Below are positions 25,487 to 29,150 of a stretch of 29,150 nt of DNA, piece by piece. The notes under the pieces are model-generated. The model was not told the origin of the DNA and searched no databases. It saw only the letters and a program-made list of their open reading frames with translations. This DNA is from Bryobacterales bacterium (GTDB lineage: Bacteria > Acidobacteriota > Terriglobia > Bryobacterales > Bryobacteraceae). The stretch covers positions 4,288-33,437 of the forward strand of contig DOZZ01000266.1 in NCBI GenBank assembly GCA_003517725.1. Reading direction: 5' to 3'. Positions within the stretch are counted from its first letter, which is position 1. Each line of letters starts with the position of its first letter. Both the position numbers and the translations under genes were made by a program.

Positions 25487-26683
25487 ATGACCAAAATGCC
25501 CAGATCGAACGCGCTTGTCGCTCACGGAGGCGGCCCCACTGCGGTGCTGAACGCGAGTCTCGCCGGAATCGTGGAAGAGTGCCATGCGCAGCCGGGGATT
25601 GCAACGCTCTACGGCGCGGCGGGCGGCGCGGCGGGGCTTATCGCCGATGCGTTGATCGACCTCTCCGCCGAGCCGATCGCGAATTGGCCGGCCATCGCGC
25701 AGTCGCCCGGGTCCGTGCTCGGGTCATCGCGCCAGGACTTAGTGGACGCGGACTTCGATCAGATGACGAAGTTGCTGCAGCGCCACAACATCCGCTACGT
25801 CTTCCTCACCGGAGGCAACGGAACCATGCGGATGGCGCTGCGCCTTTCCGAGGCTTGCCGCGCCCGTAATTACGAAGCTTTCGTCATCGGCGTTCCCAAG
25901 ACCATCGACAACGACCTCTACGGCACGGACCATACGCCCGGTTTCCCGTCGGCCGCGCGCTTCTTCCTCCACGCGCTGAAGTTCATCGGAAGCGACAACC
26001 GGGCGCTCCCCGGCGTCACCGTGGTTGAGGTGCTGGGGCGCGACGCCGGCTGGCTCAGCGCCGCCACCCTGCTGGCCCGTGAGCAAGAGGACGATGCGCC
26101 GCATCTGGTCTACTTGCCCGAACGCCCCCTGCCCTTCTCACGGATGGCTTCCGATGTCGAGAGCGTTTACCGGCGCCTGGGACGCGCCGTGATCGCCGTG
26201 TGCGAAGGCCAGCTTGACGAGAACCATGAGCCCTTTGGCGCCGATGTCCGGCGCACCAGCCGGGCGCCGCTCGCGCTCAATCTAGCGCACGTGCTTTCCA
26301 TGCGGCTCTCGAAGGAACTGGGGATCAGCGCCCGCAGCGAAAAGCCGGGTCTGCTCGGCCGTTCGTTCGCGTCGCTCGCCTCACCTGTCGATCTCGCGGA
26401 AGCGCGCGAGTGCGGCCGGGCCGCCGTGCGCTCCGCTCTGGCTGGCGAGACTGCCGTAATGGTCAGCATCGAGCGCGCTTCCAACGCTCCCTATCAGGCT
26501 GTTTTTGGCCTGGTGCCAATCCAGGATGTGTCGGGCCGCACACGACCTTTTCCGGAAGCGTGGATTCCGGCGCATCCAACTCTGGCATCCCCGGATTTCG
26601 CTGCCTGGCTCGATCCCCTCCTGGGTCCGATCCAAACGCTGGGCAGATTACAGCAGTCTCCGACACCCCGTCAGTCTGGATAA
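25487..26683 (+). CDS. 6-phosphofructokinase-family kinase, probably PPi-type
   Basis: 398 residues. The ATG at 25487, with GGGAA before it and 16 bases after the peptidase stop, is preferred; the frame is open further upstream only because it overlaps the peptidase gene. Motifs: VAHGGGPTAVLN (phosphoryl-donor loop), GGNGT (109-113), the catalytic PKTIDND (137-143, Asp141 as base), GSDNR and EVLGRDAGW. Lys138 in PKT is the residue linked with pyrophosphate-dependent enzymes, whereas Gly112 in GGNGT corresponds to the position where ATP enzymes have Gly and PPi enzymes usually Asp, so the donor is ambiguous. The substrate is fructose-6-phosphate or, given the AgaS-like neighbour, possibly tagatose-6-phosphate. 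The 3' end overlaps the convergent SIS gene by 13 bases. Confidence 0.88.
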   Translation: MTKMPRSNALVAHGGGPTAVLNASLAGIVEECHAQPGIATLYGAAGGAAGLIADALIDLSAEPIANWPAIAQSPGSVLGSSRQDLVDADFDQMTKLLQRHNIRYVFLTGGNGTMRMALRLSEACRARNYEAFVIGVPKTIDNDLYGTDHTPGFPSAARFFLHALKFIGSDNRALPGVTVVEVLGRDAGWLSAATLLAREQEDDAPHLVYLPERPLPFSRMASDVESVYRRLGRAVIAVCEGQLDENHEPFGADVRRTSRAPLALNLAHVLSMRLSKELGISARSEKPGLLGRSFASLASPVDLAEARECGRAAVRSALAGETAVMVSIERASNAPYQAVFGLVPIQDVSGRTRPFPEAWIPAHPTLASPDFAAWLDPLLGPIQTLGRLQQSPTPRQSG

Positions 26684-27738
26684 ATCGTGAAGCCCTGCAC
26701 CACCCGCGAGATCACGCCGGCTGGGCTGGGGTGATCCGGATCGAGCCCCGCGCGCAAGCTCAGGTGGTACGCCAGCAGCTGGGCGTAGACGATTTCGAAC
26801 GGCGTCCGCAAGAAATCGGGCAGCGCCCCGGCCACCGCGGGAATGGCTTCATCGACCATGGCGGGGTGGCAGCCTTCCGGCAGAATGCCCACCAATTTTC
26901 CCAACTTCTTCGCGCGCAGTTCCGCCAACACGTCCTCCTCGTAGCACCTGGTCTGTTGGTTCGATGACACGAAGGCCAGAATCACCGTGTCTGCGTCAAG
27001 AAAACTCATCGGACCGTGCCGCAGGCCCAGAAATGTTTCGGCCAAAACGGCGATCTTGCCGGCCGTGAGTTCCAGAATTTTCAGAGCTGCCTCTCGGGCG
27101 CACGGCAACAAGAGCGGTGGCGCCAGCACCACCACGCGCCGCGGCAACGTTTGGGCGAGTTTCTCCGCGCGTTCCGAAAGTTCCGCCGCCCTCTGGCTCA
27201 CCTTCCGGCACAGCGCCGGTAAAGCCGCGCCCAGTTCATCGCCGTGGCTCACGCACAAGCCCGCCAGCACCATGTTCGTAAATGAACTGGTCATCGCGAG
27301 GCCACGATCGTTCGTGCGCGGGTCCAAAACGATTGCCGTCATGCCGGGCTCTTGGGCCAGGCGCCCGTCCGCGTTGCAGGTGATCGCGAAATGCTCTATC
27401 GATGGCTGGAAGCGCCTGATGCGCTCGATCGCCCCGATGCTTTCCGGACTGTTTCCGGACCTCGCCAGCGAAAGCATCATCCGCGCCTGAGGCAGGCGCT
27501 CGGCCTCGGTCAACACGTCCGTTGTGGGGATCTGCCGGGCTCCCGGCCAGGCCGCTGCCACGGCGCCGGCCGCGTAGGCCGACGAGCCCGCGCCGGATAG
27601 GATCGCATCCCGCCGCAACGCCCTGATATTGGCTGTTGCCGGGTGATTCGCCATAAGCGCCAGGGTCGTCAGCCACGTCTCCGGCTGTTGCTGAATTTCG
27701 GCCCAGGTCGGGCTCGCTGATCGGTTAGAAATTTCCAT
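26671..27738 (-). CDS. SIS-domain sugar-phosphate isomerase/deaminase, AgaS-like
   Basis: 355 residues from the ATG at 27738. That start fits a promoter ending at 27779 and the usual family N-terminus (PTWAEIQQQPETW); no Shine-Dalgarno is evident. Two SIS folds: the first with SGAGSSAYA, LSLARSGNSPESIGA and AITCN, the second with KILELTAGKIAVLAETFLGL and RHGPMSFLDADT. The GLRHGP block and overall length match AgaS-type proteins, which handle galactosamine-6-phosphate or tagatose-6-phosphate, rather than full-length GlmS. Cytoplasmic. With the PFK-family kinase next door this fits GalN-6-P to tagatose-6-P to tagatose-1,6-bisphosphate, although glucosamine-6-phosphate deamination is the main alternative. 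No terminator separates the two convergent genes. Confidence 0.82.
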   Translation of the reverse strand: MEISNRSASPTWAEIQQQPETWLTTLALMANHPATANIRALRRDAILSGAGSSAYAAGAVAAAWPGARQIPTTDVLTEAERLPQARMMLSLARSGNSPESIGAIERIRRFQPSIEHFAITCNADGRLAQEPGMTAIVLDPRTNDRGLAMTSSFTNMVLAGLCVSHGDELGAALPALCRKVSQRAAELSERAEKLAQTLPRRVVVLAPPLLLPCAREAALKILELTAGKIAVLAETFLGLRHGPMSFLDADTVILAFVSSNQQTRCYEEDVLAELRAKKLGKLVGILPEGCHPAMVDEAIPAVAGALPDFLRTPFEIVYAQLLAYHLSLRAGLDPDHPSPAGVISRVVQGFTIYPD

Positions 27739-27778
27739 GATTTGGTGTGAAGGAAGGTGCGGTCGCCTTTCGAACCTC

Positions 27779-27807
27779 AGCATAGCGGCGCGCCCGGAAA
27801 AGTACAA
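27779..27807 (-). promoter_or_regulatory. putative sigma70 promoter of the SIS gene
   Basis: Minus strand TTGTAC (27807-27802), a 17-base spacer and TATGCT (27784-27779). The predicted start near 27772 gives a leader of about 34 bases and supports the ATG at 27738. It lies just after the TIM-barrel gene, so the SIS gene can be transcribed independently of it. Confidence 0.5.
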
Positions 27808-27829
27808 TTCGACAGATCAGCATCGCCTG

Positions 27830-28672
27830 CTAGAATCGCAATCCTGCCAGATATCGCAGGCTCGCCGGAAGCTGGGCCGCTGCGTCCACGGCCTCGTCTT
27901 CAATGTAGTAGTGGCGCACGCCCGTCTCCTTCGCCGCGCGCAGCGCCGCGGGGATGTCCACCAGCCCCTGCCCCAACGGAACACTGTCTTCCTCCCGTAC
28001 GTCCGCCGGCACGCCACCCAACACGGTTCCCTTACGGATATCTTTTACGTGCATCAGCGGGAAACGCCCGGGGTAGCGGTGCAACATCTTTACCGGATCT
28101 TGAAATGCGTACACGATCCAGAAGATGTCCATCTCGAAATTCACATACCGCGGATCGGTGCGCGACGCCAGCACATCGAACACCGTCCCGTTTTCGAACT
28201 TCTGGAACTCCGTGCCATGCGTGTGATAACAGCAATGCAACCTCGACCGCCCCACGCGCTCGCCCCAACTATTAAGGTTCAGAGCCGCCCGATGGCAGTC
28301 CTCCACCGTCAGATACTTGTGTCCGTGCGGAATCGTGGAGCACACCACGTACTGCGCACCGAGTTCGTGGGCGTCCGCCGCGACGGAGTCGAGGTGTTTC
28401 AACATTCGATCATATTCCGCCATCATCGATGTAGCCTTTAGGTTGTTAGCGTCAAGCATGCGCCGGAACTCAGCAGCAGTGTGCTCATAGAGCGAGGACA
28501 CCTCCACTTCGCGAAAACCGAAGCGCCGGATCAGCGCGAGCGTCCCCGGCAAATCCTTCTCTGCCTGACCGCGAAGAGAATAAATTTGAAGCCCCATGGG
28601 TCCATACCGCTTCTGCTTCGCCAGCCCTGGCAGCGGCCATGCTCCAGTAAAAAGTGTTCGTCTTGTGATCAT
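27830..28672 (-). CDS. xylose-isomerase-like TIM-barrel sugar isomerase/epimerase
   Basis: 280 residues from the ATG at 28672, preceded by AGAGGCAGG. The N-terminus MITRRTLFTGAW is a short twin-arginine-like leader. The body is an AP-endonuclease-2/xylose-isomerase-like barrel: GPMGLQIYSLRGQ, REVEVSSLYEHTAAEF, metal-site candidates YHTHGTEF, NFEMDIFW, LMHVKDIR and YYIEDE. Homologues isomerise or epimerise free sugars, keto-sugars or inositols. The leader is short and not strongly hydrophobic, so export is uncertain. The gene is divergent from the ilv leader and is followed after 91 bases by the SIS gene, which has its own promoter. The substrate cannot be given. Confidence 0.82.
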   Translation of the reverse strand: MITRRTLFTGAWPLPGLAKQKRYGPMGLQIYSLRGQAEKDLPGTLALIRRFGFREVEVSSLYEHTAAEFRRMLDANNLKATSMMAEYDRMLKHLDSVAADAHELGAQYVVCSTIPHGHKYLTVEDCHRAALNLNSWGERVGRSRLHCCYHTHGTEFQKFENGTVFDVLASRTDPRYVNFEMDIFWIVYAFQDPVKMLHRYPGRFPLMHVKDIRKGTVLGGVPADVREEDSVPLGQGLVDIPAALRAAKETGVRHYYIEDEAVDAAAQLPASLRYLAGLRF

Positions 28673-28694
28673 CGACCTGCCTCTAGATTTCGAG

Positions 28695-28726
28695 TTGCGC
28701 ACCGGGTTCGGTTTGGTTACTCTAAT
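28695..28726 (+). promoter_or_regulatory. weak candidate promoter for the ilv leader
   Basis: TTGCGC (28695-28700) pairs either with TACTCT at 28718-28723 (17-base spacer) or with the better TCTAAT at 28721-28726 (20-base spacer). Either places transcription start near 28733, where a small AAGGC-TCAC-GCCTT hairpin (28731-28744) begins, about 22 bases before the leader-peptide ATG. Confidence 0.35.
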
Positions 28727-28754
28727 ACGCAAGGCTCACGCCTTAAGCAACCAC

Positions 28755-28823
28755 ATGTCAAGAACGATGCAGACGATCGGGATTTGCATGGCGCTGGCGA
28801 TTATTATCGCCAACACCGTCTGA
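28755..28823 (+). CDS. branched-chain amino acid leader peptide
   Basis: 22 codons starting MSRTMQTIGI and ending AIIIANTV before TGA. Seven of the 22 residues are branched-chain: Ile8, Ile10, Leu14, Ile16, Ile17, Ile18 and Val22, with three Ile codons in a row at 28800-28808. It lies upstream of an intrinsic terminator and ilvN, as expected for ribosome-mediated attenuation in which stalling at Ile, Leu or Val codons reports shortage of the end products. No strong Shine-Dalgarno precedes the ATG; an in-frame ATG at codon 5 is an alternative start. The peptide itself probably has no other function. Confidence 0.8.
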   Translation: MSRTMQTIGICMALAIIIANTV

Positions 28824-28879
28824 GCCGCCCTGCATCCATAAGTTCATAAGAAATTTTCAAAGGGCCTCGAACAGTGTTG
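28780..28879 (+). promoter_or_regulatory. attenuator: protector and antiterminator structures of the ilv leader
   Basis: Two alternative folds are visible. Protector: 28780-28793 pairs with 28826-28837 (GGAT, GCA and GGCG with ATCC, TGC and CGCC), enclosing a 7-bp hairpin TGGCGAT-TATT-ATCGCCA (28795-28812) made of the Ile codons. Antiterminator: 28811-28831 pairs with 28861-28879 through about 18 pairs, with two mismatches and one two-base bulge, and uses up the 5' arm of the terminator. The two folds share 28826-28831, so a ribosome stalled on the Ile codons would free that segment and favour the antiterminator. All pairings were found by eye. Confidence 0.7.
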
Positions 28880-28903
28880 CTACTGTTGCGAGGCCTTTTT
28901 TTT
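28861..28903 (+). terminator. intrinsic terminator of the ilv attenuator
   Basis: A stem of 13 Watson-Crick pairs (GGCCTCGAACAGT against ACTGTTGCGAGGCC, one bulged G at 28888), a six-base loop (28876-28881), and a run of eight T at 28896-28903. It lies only 13 bases before the ilvN start, where it can have a purpose only as a conditional terminator. Confidence 0.88.
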
Positions 28904-28916
28904 GGCAGGAGGTCGA

Positions 28917-29150
28917 ATGACACAGACGATTCAGTTGTGGGTTGAAGACAAGCCAGGGGTGCTCATGCGGGTGGTCGGAATCATTACGGCAAAAGGCGCC
29001 AATATCCAATCGCTTTCGGCGCGGCCCGACTCCGGACAAGCCGGAATTTCGCAGGTGACGCTGGTGGCGGAAATCGATCCGCGGTTGAACGTTCGCGTGG
29101 TGAAGGAGATGAACCGTTTGGTGCAAGTGCTCGAAGCCGTGGATGTTTCC
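28917..29150 (+). CDS. ilvN: acetolactate synthase regulatory (small) subunit, N-terminal part
   Basis: Partial: 78 codons before the right edge. AGGAGG at 28907-28912, four bases before the ATG, is the strongest ribosome-binding site of the window. MTQTIQLWVEDKPGVLMRVV then GIITAKGANIQSLSARP is the ACT domain of IlvN/IlvH, including the Gly-Val-Leu and Gly-x-Asn-Ile residues that line the valine effector site; the second half (QVTLVAEIDPRLNVRVVKEM) completes the beta-alpha-beta repeat. The protein binds the catalytic IlvB subunit and confers valine feedback. Having the small-subunit gene first after the leader is unusual, because ilvB more often comes before it; the catalytic gene may lie elsewhere or further downstream. 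Confidence 0.9.
   Translation, partial: MTQTIQLWVEDKPGVLMRVVGIITAKGANIQSLSARPDSGQAGISQVTLVAEIDPRLNVRVVKEMNRLVQVLEAVDVS

Noticed and set aside
1..29150. CRISPR array, tRNA/rRNA genes, insertion sequences, prophage or attachment sites
   Set aside because: No spaced direct repeats, transposase or integrase motifs, cloverleaf sequences or rRNA-like stretches were seen on either strand by eye.

Overview
The window looks like a chromosomal segment of a GC-rich Gram-negative bacterium, most probably an acidobacterium of the Bryobacterales/Solibacter type. This is inferred from family content only: a 1221-residue Oar-like TonB-dependent receptor with an N-terminal carboxypeptidase-regulatory-like domain, a secreted DUF5107-TPR protein, a Tat-exported Gfo/Idh/MocA oxidoreductase, and many lipid- or membrane-anchored alkaline-phosphatase (AlkP) superfamily proteins. 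I saw no rRNA, tRNA, CRISPR array, insertion sequence or phage gene.

Region A (1-7978, minus strand): a promoter-led operon with the order TonB receptor, sulfatase-like AlkP protein, COG3379-like AlkP phosphodiesterase, and the first 24 codons of an EamA-like membrane transporter running off the left edge. An inverted repeat covers the receptor's ribosome-binding site.

Region B (8070-24007, minus strand): a very compact 16-kb gene train. In transcription order it holds a small AlkP protein, a membrane-anchored COG3379-like AlkP protein, a 64-residue ribbon-helix-helix (RHH) protein, a three-helix membrane protein, a GH20 hexosaminidase, a ROK regulator, an APC permease, a Gfo/Idh oxidoreductase, a DUF4091/GH123-like hydrolase, a small exported protein and a DUF5107-TPR protein. 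Most junctions are 1-4 base stop/start overlaps. The one loose junction, between the GH20 gene and the ROK gene, is a 110-bp tandem duplication that carries a candidate operator/terminator and the last codons of the GH20 gene.

Region C (24008-27738): an M20 peptidase and a 6-phosphofructokinase-family kinase on the plus strand, divergent from region B. They converge on and overlap an AgaS-like SIS-domain protein on the minus strand. Region D (27830-28672) is a xylose-isomerase-like TIM-barrel protein on the minus strand. Region E (28695-29150) is a branched-chain amino acid operon start on the plus strand: an Ile-rich leader peptide, competing protector, antiterminator and terminator hairpins, and the 5' part of ilvN.

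Functional reading (inference): GH20, the GH123-like protein, a NagC-type ROK regulator, an AgaS-like SIS protein and a PFK-family kinase together point to use of N-acetylhexosamine-containing glycans, with outer-membrane uptake by the TonB receptor. The unusual part is the addition of four AlkP-superfamily enzymes. None of them has the sulfatase formylglycine motif; all have Ser or Thr at the nucleophile position, so phosphoester or phosphodiester chemistry on decorated glycans or lipids is more likely than desulfation.
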